Shown: positions 7,587-17,656, numbered from the stretch's first letter. The stretch: DNA of 64,000 nucleotides from Anianibacter sp965662745 (GCA_965662745.1 CBFIJK010000003.1:61311-125310), one strand, 5' to 3'. The notes: a model not told the origin generated them from the sequence alone. Made by a program: numbers and translations.

Positions 7587-10500
7587 CTTCCACTGTCACG
7601 ACCCCGCCCAGGGACTTGATCGCGCCTTTTATTTGTGGGTTGACCGGGAATTGATCTCCCAGCGTGATCTCCACCTCGCCCGGCAAGTCGGGTGCCATGA
7701 GGCACAGGTGGACGTCGCCGCGCACGCGGGCTTGCGCCTCTGACGCGGCACGTTCGAGAAGCGATTTCACGGTTTCGACCGCGCTCGCCTCATTTAGGAA
7801 CACCCGGATCGCACCGCCGCCTGCCTGACTGGCAACGGTGTCGATCGGGGTGACCGAGCGGCCCAGCAGTTTCAGCTGGTCGCTTTCCATCGTCGCCTCG
7901 ACCGTGAGAACGACGTTTTGTCCGGTTTCAAGATGTTCGCGCGACGCTTCCAGCGTGTCCGAGAACACCGTGACCTCGTATAGCCCGGTGGGATCCGAGA
8001 GTTGAATGAACGCAAAGCGATTGCCGCGCGCAGATTTGCGCTCCTGCCGCCCGCTCACCGCGCCTGCCATCTTGGCGACAAGCGGCCCGCGTTCTGCTGC
8101 GGCCTGCACCTCGGCCAGCGTCTGCACCTTCTGACGCTTGAGCGGGCCCATATAGTCATCGAGCGGATGGCCCGACAGGTAAAAGCCGATTGCCTTATGC
8201 TCTTCGGTCAGCCGTTCGTTCGGCAACCAATCCTCGACCGGGGCAAGGCGCGGTTCGGGCAGGTCTTCGCCCGCCTCACCGAACAGAGACACCTGCGCGC
8301 TGGATTTCTGGTCATGGACGGCGGCCGAATAGGCCACCAGCGCATCCACGGAATCAAGCATGCGCCGCCGGTTCGCATCCAGCTGATCGAAGGCCCCAGC
8401 ACGGGCGAGCATTTCCATCGGGCGCTTGCCGACGCGTTTCAGATCGACCCGGCGCGCAAGATCATAGACGGTCGCGAACGGCTTGCCCGCGCGGCCCTCG
8501 ACAAGCAGGCGCATCGCCTCGACGCCGACGTTCTTGAGCGCACCCAGACCATAGACCAGCGCGCCTTCGGACACGCTGAACATCGCTTCGGATCGGTTTA
8601 CGCAGGGCGGCACGATCTCGAGCGTCAACCCGCGCCGGACCTCTTCGGCATAGACGGCCAGCTTGTCGGTCAGGTGGATATCGCAGTTCATGACGCCGGC
8701 CATGAACTCTACCGGGTGGTTCGCCTTCAGCCATGCGGTCTGATAGCTGACCACGGCATAGGCGGCGGCGTGCGACTTGTTGAAGCCATAGTTCGCGAAC
8801 TTGTCGAGAAGGTTCCAGACCTCCATCGCCTTGGCGTCATCGACCCCGTTTTCCTTGGCACCCGCGATGAATTTCGGGCGCTCGGCGTCCATCGCTTCCT
8901 GAATCTTCTTGCCCATCGCACGACGCAAAAGATCCGCGCCGCCAAGCGAATAGCCCGCCATTTCCTGCGCGATCTGCATCACCTGTTCCTGGTAGACGAT
9001 GATGCCTTGCGTTTCGTCGAGGATGTGATCGACGGACGGGTGCAGATAGTCGCGATCCGAAAGGCCGTTCTTCACCTCGCAATATTTCGGGATATTCTCC
9101 ATCGGGCCAGGACGATACAGCGCCACGAGCGCGACGATATCCTCGATGCAGGTCGGCTTCATGCGCTTGAGCGCATCCATCATGCCAGAGCTTTCAACCT
9201 GGAACACCGCAACCGTCTTTGCCGAGGCATACAGTCGGTAGGTCTTTTCATCCTCGAGCGGGATATGCCCGATATCGTTTTCCGCACCCGGCGCAGGCTC
9301 GTAGAGCTGGCTGCCATCGGCAGCGACATGCAGATCTCGGCCGGTCTTGTGAATGAGGTCGATGGCATTCTGAATGACGGTCAGGGTCTTCAGGCCGAGA
9401 AAGTCGAATTTCACCAGTCCCGCCTGCTCCACCCATTTCATGTTGAACTGGGTCGCAGGCATGTCGGATCGCGGATCCTGGTAGAGCGGAACAAGCGCAT
9501 CCAGCGGCCGGTCGCCGATCACCACACCGGCGGCGTGGGTGGAGGCGTTCCGAAGCAATCCTTCGACCTGCTGACCATAGGTCAGAAGACGATCGACGAC
9601 CTCTTCCTCGCGCGCGGCTTCACGCAGGCGCGGCTCGTCGGCCAGTGCTTTCTGGATGCTGACCGGCTTGACGCCCTCGACCGGGATCATCTTGGACAAA
9701 CGGTCCACCTGTCCATAGGGCATCTGCAACACGCGACCGATGTCGCGCACGGCGGCCTTCGACAGAAGCGCGCCGAAGGTGATGATCTGGCCGACCTTGT
9801 CGCGCCCGTATTTTTCCTGAACGTAGCGGATCACCTCTTCGCGGCGGTCCATGCAGAAGTCGATGTCGAAATCCGGCATCGACACCCGTTCAGGGTTTAG
9901 AAACCGTTCGAACAGCAACGAATAACGCAGGGGATCGAGGTCGGTAATCGTCAGCGCATAGGCCACAAGACTGCCTGCGCCCGACCCGCGCCCGGGGCCG
10001 ACCGGAATGTCGTGATCCTTGGCCCATTTGATGAAATCGGCAACGATCAGGAAATAGCCGGGAAAGCCCATGCCCTCGATGATGCCAAGCTCGAATTCCA
10101 GCCGCGCCTCGTAATCCGCAACGGGTGCGGCGTGTTCGATCACCGCTAGGCGCGCGGCCAGGCCGTCTTTCGCCTGACGGCGCAATTCGTCCACCTCGTC
10201 GTCGGCGAAACGCGGCAGGATCGGATCGCGCTTTTCGGCCTTGCAGGCGCAGCGGCGCGCGATCTCGACAGTGTTGTCCAGCGCCTCGGGCAGATCGGCA
10301 AACAGCGTCGCCATTTCCTCGGGCGACTTGAAATAATGCTGCGCGGTCAGGCGGCGGCGCGGTTCCTGCTGGTCGACATAGGCACCCTCGGCGATGCAGA
10401 TCAGCGCGTCATGCGCCTCGTACATGTCGGTCTTTGGGAAATAGACATCGTTGGTCGCCACCAAGGGCAGGTCCATCGCGTAGGCCATTTCCACATGCCC

Positions 10501-11082
10501 GCGCTCTGTCAGACGCTCGGCTTCAGGCAGGCGCCCGCCCTCGCCGGGATGGCGCTGCAGCTCGACATAAAGACGCTCGGAATAGATAGCGGCAAGCCGG
10601 GTCATCAGCGCCTCTGCCTTGGTGCGCTGGCCCTGCTGCAAGAGCCGCCCGATCGGCCCCTCGGGCCCGCCGGTCAGGCAAATGACGCCCTCGGCATGAT
10701 TCGACAACTCATCGACCGTCACATGCGCAAGCTGGCCGTCGCCGCGCAGGTAAAGGCACGAGTTCAGCTTCATCAGGTTCTCATACCCGGCCTCGTTCTG
10801 CGCCAGCAGAACCAGCCCCGCAGGGGCGCGCGGGCGCTCACCGGGTTGCACGGGATCATAATCGAGATCGACCTGACACCCGACGATGGGCTGAACGCCT
10901 GCACCGCTCGCGATCACGGAAAATTCCAGCGCCGCGAACATGTTATTTGTATCGGTCACGGCAACCGCAGGCATCCCGGCCTTTTCGCAAAGACCGGCCA
11001 GCTTTTTCACCGGGATCGCCCCTTCAAGAAGCGAATACTCGGTATGAAGCCTCAGATGGATGAATTTAACGTCACTGCCCAT
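7579..11082 (-). CDS. dnaE: DNA polymerase III alpha subunit
   Basis: Replicative polymerase, 1167 residues, normal for DnaE1. The order is PHP domain (HLRLHTEYSLLEGAIPVKKL at the N-terminus), C-family palm with the catalytic PDFDIDF (Asp404, Asp406 by count), fingers, HhH region, internal clamp-binding motif QVSLFGE beginning at Gln930, and an OB-fold C-terminal part. Upstream lies the 278-bp intergenic region shared with the divergent xdh operon; downstream it overlaps a lipoprotein gene by 8 bp. Confidence 0.98.
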   Translation of the reverse strand: MGSDVKFIHLRLHTEYSLLEGAIPVKKLAGLCEKAGMPAVAVTDTNNMFAALEFSVIASGAGVQPIVGCQVDLDYDPVQPGERPRAPAGLVLLAQNEAGYENLMKLNSCLYLRGDGQLAHVTVDELSNHAEGVICLTGGPEGPIGRLLQQGQRTKAEALMTRLAAIYSERLYVELQRHPGEGGRLPEAERLTERGHVEMAYAMDLPLVATNDVYFPKTDMYEAHDALICIAEGAYVDQQEPRRRLTAQHYFKSPEEMATLFADLPEALDNTVEIARRCACKAEKRDPILPRFADDEVDELRRQAKDGLAARLAVIEHAAPVADYEARLEFELGIIEGMGFPGYFLIVADFIKWAKDHDIPVGPGRGSGAGSLVAYALTITDLDPLRYSLLFERFLNPERVSMPDFDIDFCMDRREEVIRYVQEKYGRDKVGQIITFGALLSKAAVRDIGRVLQMPYGQVDRLSKMIPVEGVKPVSIQKALADEPRLREAAREEEVVDRLLTYGQQVEGLLRNASTHAAGVVIGDRPLDALVPLYQDPRSDMPATQFNMKWVEQAGLVKFDFLGLKTLTVIQNAIDLIHKTGRDLHVAADGSQLYEPAPGAENDIGHIPLEDEKTYRLYASAKTVAVFQVESSGMMDALKRMKPTCIEDIVALVALYRPGPMENIPKYCEVKNGLSDRDYLHPSVDHILDETQGIIVYQEQVMQIAQEMAGYSLGGADLLRRAMGKKIQEAMDAERPKFIAGAKENGVDDAKAMEVWNLLDKFANYGFNKSHAAAYAVVSYQTAWLKANHPVEFMAGVMNCDIHLTDKLAVYAEEVRRGLTLEIVPPCVNRSEAMFSVSEGALVYGLGALKNVGVEAMRLLVEGRAGKPFATVYDLARRVDLKRVGKRPMEMLARAGAFDQLDANRRRMLDSVDALVAYSAAVHDQKSSAQVSLFGEAGEDLPEPRLAPVEDWLPNERLTEEHKAIGFYLSGHPLDDYMGPLKRQKVQTLAEVQAAAERGPLVAKMAGAVSGRQERKSARGNRFAFIQLSDPTGLYEVTVFSDTLEASREHLETGQNVVLTVEATMESDQLKLLGRSVTPIDTVASQAGGGAIRVFLNEASAVETVKSLLERAASEAQARVRGDVHLCLMAPDLPGEVEITLGDQFPVNPQIKGAIKSLGGVVTVEDA

Positions 11083-11360
11083 GCCGCACTCTACCCCCGT
11101 GCAGGGTGATTTGGGAAGAAAGAACCACCAGTTCTTGTGACATGTGACAGTCAGACCACCTGACCTTGCGACACGGCGCAGACCTCGCCGAGATGCCTAA
11201 AAAACAATCCGTTGACGGCCCGAAGGCCCCGCAAACCCGGCGGCATGCTTGCAATACCTGAAATTTCCCGGTCTCTTGGCTTCACCTTCGGTTTTACGTC
11301 GCATCGGACCGGGGGCCGCGCATCCGGACGCGCGCAACAGAAAGCGACCCAGAGACACCC
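11083..11360. promoter_or_regulatory. dnaE / xdhA divergent intergenic region
   Basis: This 278-bp non-coding stretch must contain the promoters of dnaE (minus) and the xdh operon (plus). Visible elements are a 6-bp inverted repeat AAGAAC-CACCA-GTTCTT (11120-11136) and an immediately adjacent tandem TGTGACA TGTGACA (11136-11149). Neither matches an operator I can name; no riboswitch or small gene is evident. Confidence 0.4.
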
Positions 11361-12749
11361 ATGACAGAGATCGCGTTTCTCCTGAACGGGGACCCCGTCT
11401 GTCTGACCGATCCCCGACCCACGATGACCCTGCTTGACTGGCTGCGCGAAACGCGCGGGCTTACCGGCACGAAAGAGGGCTGTAACGAAGGCGATTGCGG
11501 CGCCTGCACGGTGATGGTCACGGACGACAGCGGCGCCAAGGCGCTGAATGCCTGTATCCTTTTCCTGCCGCAGCTTCACGGCCGCGCCGTGCGCACCGTC
11601 GAAGGCATCGCGGGCCCGGATGGTGATCTTCATCCCGTCCAGCAGGCGATGATCGACCACCACGGCAGCCAGTGCGGCTTTTGCACCCCCGGCTTCATCG
11701 TCTCGATGGCCACAGCGCATCGGAACGGGCGCACGGATCACGACGATCAGCTTGCCGGGAACCTTTGCCGCTGCACCGGGTATGCGCCGATCATTCGTGC
11801 CGCCGAGGCGGCCGCGGGCGCGCCGGTGCCGGACTGGATGACGGAAGATGGCGAACGATTGGACATGCTAAATCCCGGTGCCGTTGAAGAGGACACTGTT
11901 GCGATCCCGAAGACCGTTGCCGAGCTTGCCGAATGGTATGCGGCGCACCCCGATGCGACGCTGATCGGCGGCGCGACGGATGTGGGGCTGTGGGTCAACA
12001 AGGACCTGCGCGACATCGCGCCCGTCGCTTTCCTCAATGGCATCGACGAGATGAAGACGATCGAGACCGGCGACAACGAGATCCGCATCGGCGCGGGCGC
12101 CACCCTGACGGCGCTTGGCGAGGCTGTGGCCGATCTTCACCCCAGCTTTGCCGAACTGATCCGCCGCTACGGATCAGTACAAGTGCGCAACGCGGCGACA
12201 GTCGGGGGCAATATCGCCAACGGCTCGCCCATCGGGGACAGCCCGCCCGCGCTAATCGCGCTGGATGCCACGCTGCACCTCAACAAGGGCGGCACTCGCC
12301 GCAGCCTGCCGCTGGAAGAATTTTTCATCGACTACGGCAAGCAGGACCGTCAGCCCGGCGAATTCGTCGAGGCGATCACCGTCCCGCGCCAACCGGATCG
12401 TCTGCGCTGCTACAAGCTGTCCAAGCGTTTCGATCAGGATATCTCTGCCGTCTGCGGCGCGTTCAACATCACCGTTGAGGATGACTTGGTCACTTCTGCG
12501 CGCATCGCCTTTGGCGGCATGGCGGGCACCCCGAAACGCGCCAGCGCCGTCGAGACCGCGATCCTTGGTAAACCATGGAGCGCGGACACCATCGACGCCG
12601 CCTGGAACGCCTGGGAGCAGGATTTCACGCCAATGTCCGACATGCGGGCTTCGGCCGAATACCGGCTCGAGGCCGCGCGCAACATGCTGATGCGCTATTT
12701 CCTCGACAGTATCGGCGGACAGACAAGTGTTCTGGAGGTGTCGGCATGA
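11361..12749 (+). CDS. xdhA: Xanthine dehydrogenase small subunit (FeS/FAD)
   Basis: Electron-transfer subunit of the bipartite bacterial xanthine dehydrogenase. The N-terminal plant-type [2Fe-2S] domain shows GCNEGDCGACTV (Cys41, 46, 49) with Cys65, and the second cluster QCGFC (105, 108) and NLCRC (136, 138). The FAD domain follows from ~190 (TLIGGATDVGLWVNKDLRD; NAATVGGNIANGSPIGDSPP). Length 462 matches the Rhodobacter capsulatus type. The stop overlaps the xdhB start as ATGA. First gene of a purine catabolic/transport operon. Confidence 0.96.
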   Translation: MTEIAFLLNGDPVCLTDPRPTMTLLDWLRETRGLTGTKEGCNEGDCGACTVMVTDDSGAKALNACILFLPQLHGRAVRTVEGIAGPDGDLHPVQQAMIDHHGSQCGFCTPGFIVSMATAHRNGRTDHDDQLAGNLCRCTGYAPIIRAAEAAAGAPVPDWMTEDGERLDMLNPGAVEEDTVAIPKTVAELAEWYAAHPDATLIGGATDVGLWVNKDLRDIAPVAFLNGIDEMKTIETGDNEIRIGAGATLTALGEAVADLHPSFAELIRRYGSVQVRNAATVGGNIANGSPIGDSPPALIALDATLHLNKGGTRRSLPLEEFFIDYGKQDRQPGEFVEAITVPRQPDRLRCYKLSKRFDQDISAVCGAFNITVEDDLVTSARIAFGGMAGTPKRASAVETAILGKPWSADTIDAAWNAWEQDFTPMSDMRASAEYRLEAARNMLMRYFLDSIGGQTSVLEVSA

Positions 12750-15181
12750 GCGTTGCAAAACCCCTGCCCCATGATGCCGCGCGCCTGCATGTGACGGGCG
12801 AGGCCCGCTATATCGACGATATCCCGGTCCCCGCAGGGACATTGTCGCTGGTCTTCGGACTGGCGGATGTCGCCCATGGGCGGCTGACCTCGATGGATCT
12901 GGATTCCGTCCGCCACGCGCCTGGGGTCGTGGATGTGTTCACCGCGTCCGATCTGCCCTTCGCCAACGACGTCTCGCCCTCGATCCATGATGAGCCGCTA
13001 CTGGCAACGGACACCGTGCATTATGTCGGCCAGCCGATCTTTTGCGTCGTCGCGGACACCCATCTTGCGGCGCGCAAGGCCGCGCGGCTTGCAAAGATCA
13101 AGATCGAACGGCTGCCCGCGATCCTGACGATCGACGACGCCCTGAAGGCAGATTCGCGGTTTGAGGACGGGCCGATCACCTGGGGCAAGGGCGACGTGGA
13201 CACGGCGCTGCGGAACGCGGCGCATGTGATCGAGGACAAGATCGAGATCGGCGGGCAGGAACATTTCTACCTCGAAGGCCAGTCCGCCCTCGCGCTGCCG
13301 CAGGAAGGCGGCGACATGGTCGTCCATTCCTCGTCCCAGCACCCGACCGAAATCCAGCACAAGGTGGCCGAAGCGCTTGGCCTGCCGATGCATGCCGTGC
13401 GCGTCGAGGTGCGCCGCATGGGCGGCGGCTTTGGCGGCAAGGAAAGCCAGGGCAACGCATTGGCCGTAGCCTGCGCCGTGGCCGCGCGGCGAAATGGACG
13501 GCCCTGCAAGATGCGCTACGACCGCGACGATGACATGATCGTCACCGGCAAGCGCCACGATTTCCGCATCACCTATCGCGCGGCATTTGACGGGACCGGG
13601 CGGCTGTCTGCGGTGGCTTTCACGCAATACGCCCGCTGCGGCTGGGCGCAGGATCTGTCGCTGCCGGTCGCCGACCGCGCGATGCTGCATGCCGACAACG
13701 CCTACCACCTGCCGAATGTGCGCATCACGTCGCACCGGCTGAAGACCAACACCCAAAGCGCAACGGCCTTCCGGGGCTTTGGCGGCCCGCAAGGCATGGT
13801 CGGAATCGAGCGGGTGATGGACCATGTGGCGCATGTGCTGGGTATTGATCCGCTGGAGGTGCGGCGCCTGAATTTCTATGCGCCTGCGTCTGAGGACCCG
13901 CTGGGGGGCTCTGCCCCCCAGACCCCCCGAGGGTATTTGGAGAACCAAAGTGATGGGGTGCGGGATCCCGATCTGGATGTCGCGTCGCGGGGGGCTGTCG
14001 GGAAAGTCGCGCGCGGCGAGGCTGTGCCAGCCCAAGACGGGGTCCAGACAACGCCTTACGGGATGGAGGTGACCGATTTCGTCTTGCACGACATCGTGGA
14101 CGAGCTGACAGAGAGATCTGATTACAAGCATCGCCGGGAAGAGGTTGCACGATGGAACGCGGAAAACCCGTTGCTGAAGAAGGGGATCGCGCTGACACCG
14201 GTGAAGTTCGGGATCAGCTTTACCCTGACGCATCTCAACCAGGCGGGCGCGCTTGTTCATGTCTACCAAGACGGGTCAATCCACATTAACCACGGCGGCA
14301 CCGAGATGGGGCAGGGCCTGTTCCAGAAGGTGGCGCAGGTGGCGGCCTCGGCCTTTGGTGTGTCGGTCGGCGATGTGAAGATCACCGCGACCGATACAGG
14401 GAAGGTGCCGAACACGTCGGCCACGGCGGCCTCGTCCGGGTCTGATCTGAACGGGATGGCCGTAAAGGCCGCCTGCGACACGATCCGGGACCGGATGGCG
14501 CAGCACTTGGGCGAACGGTTCGGCGTGGTGTCGGGCGAAGTCGCATTTGCGGACGGTGCCGTGCGCGTCGGGGACAAGGTGTTGTCCTTCGCCGAGGCGG
14601 CGCAGCTTTGCTACACGGGCCGCGTCAGCCTGTCCTCGACGGGGTTCTACAAGACGCCGGATATCTCGTGGGACCGGATCAAGGGACAAGGGCGTCCGTT
14701 CTACTATTTCGCCTATGGCGCAGCGGTGACCGAAGTGGTGATCGACACGCTGACCGGCGAGAACCGGATCCTGCGTTGCGATATCCTGCATGACGCGGGG
14801 GCCTCGCTGAACCCGTCGATCGATATCGGACAGGTCGAAGGCGGCTATGTGCAGGGCGCGGGCTGGCTGACGACCGAAGAACTGGTCTGGGACGACATCG
14901 GCCGCCTGCGCACCCACGCGCCGTCGACCTACAAGATTCCCGCCTGCTCGGACCGCCCAGATGTCTTCAACGTGGCGCTTTGGGATCAGGGGCGAAACCG
15001 CGAAGAGACGATCTATCGCTCTAAGGCGGTTGGGGAACCGCCGCTGATGCTGGGCATTTCCGCGCTGATGGCGCTGTCTCATGCGGTTTCTGCCGCCGGT
15101 CCGGGATATCCTGCGCTTGATGCGCCTGCCACGGCGGAACGCGTGTTGCGCGCGGTCAGTGCCGTGCGGGACTTGGGCTAG
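12746..15181 (+). CDS. xdhB: Xanthine dehydrogenase large subunit (molybdopterin)
   Basis: Molybdenum subunit oxidising hypoxanthine and xanthine to urate. Seen: GQEHFYLEGQSALA, RMGGGFGGKESQGN, FRGFGGPQGMVG, LNQAGALVHVYQDGSIHINH, and KAVGEPPLML with the predicted catalytic Glu764. The protein is 811 residues, about 35 longer than expected for the family. The excess lies at residues ~383-432, between LNFYAP and QTTPYGMEV, where an intergenic palindromic repeat has been inserted in frame. All catalytic motifs flank the insert intact, so activity may be retained. ATG start overlaps xdhA stop. Confidence 0.95.
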   Translation: MSVAKPLPHDAARLHVTGEARYIDDIPVPAGTLSLVFGLADVAHGRLTSMDLDSVRHAPGVVDVFTASDLPFANDVSPSIHDEPLLATDTVHYVGQPIFCVVADTHLAARKAARLAKIKIERLPAILTIDDALKADSRFEDGPITWGKGDVDTALRNAAHVIEDKIEIGGQEHFYLEGQSALALPQEGGDMVVHSSSQHPTEIQHKVAEALGLPMHAVRVEVRRMGGGFGGKESQGNALAVACAVAARRNGRPCKMRYDRDDDMIVTGKRHDFRITYRAAFDGTGRLSAVAFTQYARCGWAQDLSLPVADRAMLHADNAYHLPNVRITSHRLKTNTQSATAFRGFGGPQGMVGIERVMDHVAHVLGIDPLEVRRLNFYAPASEDPLGGSAPQTPRGYLENQSDGVRDPDLDVASRGAVGKVARGEAVPAQDGVQTTPYGMEVTDFVLHDIVDELTERSDYKHRREEVARWNAENPLLKKGIALTPVKFGISFTLTHLNQAGALVHVYQDGSIHINHGGTEMGQGLFQKVAQVAASAFGVSVGDVKITATDTGKVPNTSATAASSGSDLNGMAVKAACDTIRDRMAQHLGERFGVVSGEVAFADGAVRVGDKVLSFAEAAQLCYTGRVSLSSTGFYKTPDISWDRIKGQGRPFYYFAYGAAVTEVVIDTLTGENRILRCDILHDAGASLNPSIDIGQVEGGYVQGAGWLTTEELVWDDIGRLRTHAPSTYKIPACSDRPDVFNVALWDQGRNREETIYRSKAVGEPPLMLGISALMALSHAVSAAGPGYPALDAPATAERVLRAVSAVRDLG
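13901..13957 (+). repeat. Palindromic repeat, copy 2, in frame inside xdhB
   Basis: Perfect 9-bp hairpin CTGGGGGGC-TCT-GCCCCCCAG (13901-13921) followed by a tail reading ACCCCCCGAGGGTATTTGGA then GAACCAAAGTGATGGGG. It matches the intergenic copy at 42770 in loop (TCT) and tail. It is translated as part of XdhB (...DPLGGSAPQTPRGYLENQ...), without a frameshift or stop. Confidence 0.85.
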
Positions 15182-15185
15182 TCCG

Positions 15186-16124
15186 ATGGCGCCAGAGGAT
15201 ATTCTGGCCGCTCTGGCCCATGCGCCGCAGGCCGTGCGCGTCGTGATCGCCGAGGCGAAGGGATCGGTCCCGCGCGAGGTCGGCGCGGCAATGATCGTCT
15301 GGGACAGTGGGCAATCGGGCACGATCGGCGGCGGGGCGCTGGAATGGGACGCGGCGCGGTTGGCGCGCGAAATGAAAGGCGCGGTCGGCGCCAAGGTGCT
15401 GCGCGTCCCCTTGGGCCCTGCGTTGGGCCAGTGCTGCGGCGGGGCGGTGACGCTGGTGTTCGAGGTGTTCGATGAAGCGTGCGCCCGCGCGCTGGACGGG
15501 CCGTTTCACCTGCGCCGGGTGGAGGGCACTGCCGAGCAACCGCTCTCTGTCAAGCGCGCGCTTGGCGTTCAGCGCAATGCGGGCGTTCCGGTGCCGGTGA
15601 TTTTCGAAAACGGCTGGCTGTTGGAGCCGGTTGCGGCCACCAAGCGACCGCTTTGGATATACGGGGCCGGGCATGTGGGGCGCGCTCTTGTTTCGGTCTT
15701 GGCGCCTCTGCCCGATCTTGCCATCACCTGGGTCGATACGGCAGCGGACCGGTTTCCTGAGGACATACCCGAGAACGTAACCCAACTGATCGCCAGCGAT
15801 CCCGCGCGCGCGGTCAAACACGCCCCCGAAAACGCCGAGCATCTCATCCTCACCTATTCCCACGCGCTTGATCTCGATCTGTGCCACGCGATCCTGTCGC
15901 ACGGCTTCGCGAAGGCCGGGCTGATCGGGTCCAGAACGAAATGGGCGCGGTTCCGGGCCAGATTGCACGCGCTTGGCCATTCGGATGCCCAGATTTCGCG
16001 CATTCGCTGCCCGATCGGGCAAAAGTCGCTTGGCAAGCACCCGCAGGCCATTGCGGTGGGCGTGGCGGCTGACCTAATCTCGGACAGTCAAACGACGGAA
16101 GAGCGCGAGGGGGCAACAGGGTGA
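15186..16124 (+). CDS. xdhC: Xanthine dehydrogenase maturation chaperone XdhC
   Basis: XdhC binds the molybdenum cofactor, promotes its sulfuration and loads it into XdhB; cytoplasmic. The 312-residue protein has the N-terminal XdhC/CoxI domain with GTIGGGALE and the GQCCGG pair (81-86), and a C-terminal Rossmann-like domain (YGAGHVGRALV from residue 159). I placed the start at the ATG at 15186, 4 bases after the xdhB stop; an upstream in-frame ATG lies within xdhB. Ends in a GTGA overlap with the ABC transporter ATPase gene. Confidence 0.94.
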   Translation: MAPEDILAALAHAPQAVRVVIAEAKGSVPREVGAAMIVWDSGQSGTIGGGALEWDAARLAREMKGAVGAKVLRVPLGPALGQCCGGAVTLVFEVFDEACARALDGPFHLRRVEGTAEQPLSVKRALGVQRNAGVPVPVIFENGWLLEPVAATKRPLWIYGAGHVGRALVSVLAPLPDLAITWVDTAADRFPEDIPENVTQLIASDPARAVKHAPENAEHLILTYSHALDLDLCHAILSHGFAKAGLIGSRTKWARFRARLHALGHSDAQISRIRCPIGQKSLGKHPQAIAVGVAADLISDSQTTEEREGATG

Positions 16125-17656
16125 CGCAAGCCGCGCAAGGTGAATTGCTGGCGATCGAGGGGTTGACCAAGGCCTATCCGGGCGTGGTTGCCAATGACGA
16201 TGTCTCTTTCACCATTCGCGAGGGCGAGGTTCACGCGCTTCTGGGCGAGAACGGTGCGGGCAAGTCGACCCTCGTCAAGATGATCTACGGCCTTGTCGCC
16301 CCCGACAGCGGGTCGATGCGCTTGCGCGGCAAGGGTTTCGCGCCATCGAACCCCAACGAGGCACGCGCCAATGGCGTCGCCATGGTGTTCCAGCACTTCT
16401 CACTTTTCGAAGCGCTGGATGTGGCCGAGAACGTGGCGCTTGGCATGGAAAATCCGCCCGCCATGGGCCAGCTTGCCCAGCGCATCCGCGAAGTCAGCGA
16501 AACCTATGGCCTGCCGCTCGATCCGACGCGGCTGGTGGGCGATCTGTCGGCTGGGGAACGTCAGCGGGTCGAGATCATTCGCTGTCTCTTGCAGGACCCG
16601 AAGCTGTTGATCATGGACGAGCCGACCAGCGTGCTGACGCCGCAAGAGGTCGAAATCCTGTTCAAGACGCTGCGCAAGCTGTCCGCAGAGGGCACCGCGA
16701 TCCTTTATATCAGTCACAAGCTGGAAGAAATCCGCGCGCTTTGCGATGCGGCGACGATCCTGCGGCTGGGCAAGAAGGTCGCCACCTGCGAGCCGCGCGA
16801 GACATCGGCGCGCGAGATGGCGGAACTGATGGTCGGCCAGACGCTGCAGACCCCGACGCGCGCGGCCGGGACAATGGGCGACGTGGTCCTGGCGCTGACG
16901 GATTTGTCGGTGAAGTCGGCGAACCCGTTCGGCACGTCGCTGAAATCCGTGACGGTCGAGGTACGCGCGGGCGAGGTTCTGGGCATCGGCGGTGTTGCGG
17001 GGAACGGGCAGGACGAATTGCTCGCCGCGCTGTCTGGCGAGGCGAAGGCGCCCGCCGGGGCCGTGATGCTGAACGGCGAAAGCATTGGCGCGCTGGGGCC
17101 GAATGCGCGCCGGGCGCTGGGCCTTCTGGCCGCGCCCGAAGAACGTTTGGGCCATGCCGCAGCGCCGGATATGAGCCTGACGGAAAACGCGCTGCTGACC
17201 GGCGCGGTCAGGGAAAAGCTGGTGTCGTCCGGTTTCCTGAAATGGGCCGCGACCGAAGAATTCGCGTCGCGGATCATCAAGGCGTTCGACGTGCGCACCC
17301 CGGGGCCAAGCCACGCGGCGCGATCGCTTTCAGGCGGTAACCTGCAGAAATTCGTCATCGGCAGGGAAATCCTGCAAAACCCCACGGTTCTGGTTGTGAA
17401 CCAGCCGACGTGGGGCGTCGATGCATCGGCGGCCGCCGCGATCCGGCAGGCGATCCTCGATCTGGCCGAGGGTGGCGCGGCAGTGATCGTCATCAGCCAG
17501 GATCTTGATGAGCTCATGGAAGTTTCGGACCGTTTCGCCGCGCTGAACGAGGGTCGGCTGAGCGAGCCGCGCCCGGCCAAGGGCCTGACGGTGGACGAGA
17601 TCGGCCTGATGATGGGCGGCGCCCATGACATGGAGGTCGCACATGTGGCGGAGTGA
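16121..17656 (+). CDS. Nucleoside/purine ABC transporter, double ATP-binding protein
   Basis: A 511-residue protein with two ABC modules, as in ribose/NupO-type importers that pair with BMP binding proteins. The first half has Walker A GENGAGKST (42-50), signature LSAGERQRVE and Walker B LLIMDEPTSVL; the second half has a degenerate Walker A (GVAGNGQDELLAAL) and an LSGGNLQKFVIGRE signature. The GTG start overlaps the xdhC stop, tying transport to xanthine oxidation and suggesting purine bases or nucleosides as substrate. Exact substrate is inferred. Confidence 0.92.
   Translation: MTQAAQGELLAIEGLTKAYPGVVANDDVSFTIREGEVHALLGENGAGKSTLVKMIYGLVAPDSGSMRLRGKGFAPSNPNEARANGVAMVFQHFSLFEALDVAENVALGMENPPAMGQLAQRIREVSETYGLPLDPTRLVGDLSAGERQRVEIIRCLLQDPKLLIMDEPTSVLTPQEVEILFKTLRKLSAEGTAILYISHKLEEIRALCDAATILRLGKKVATCEPRETSAREMAELMVGQTLQTPTRAAGTMGDVVLALTDLSVKSANPFGTSLKSVTVEVRAGEVLGIGGVAGNGQDELLAALSGEAKAPAGAVMLNGESIGALGPNARRALGLLAAPEERLGHAAAPDMSLTENALLTGAVREKLVSSGFLKWAATEEFASRIIKAFDVRTPGPSHAARSLSGGNLQKFVIGREILQNPTVLVVNQPTWGVDASAAAAIRQAILDLAEGGAAVIVISQDLDELMEVSDRFAALNEGRLSEPRPAKGLTVDEIGLMMGGAHDMEVAHVAE

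Noticed and set aside
8002..9900. Long (632-codon) open frame antisense to dnaE
   Set aside because: Mirror frame of a high-GC gene; protein has no recognisable domain and dnaE is unambiguous on the other strand. The same holds for the 530-codon frame opposite the PBP gene (57732-59324) and the 496-codon frame opposite hisS (5047-6537).
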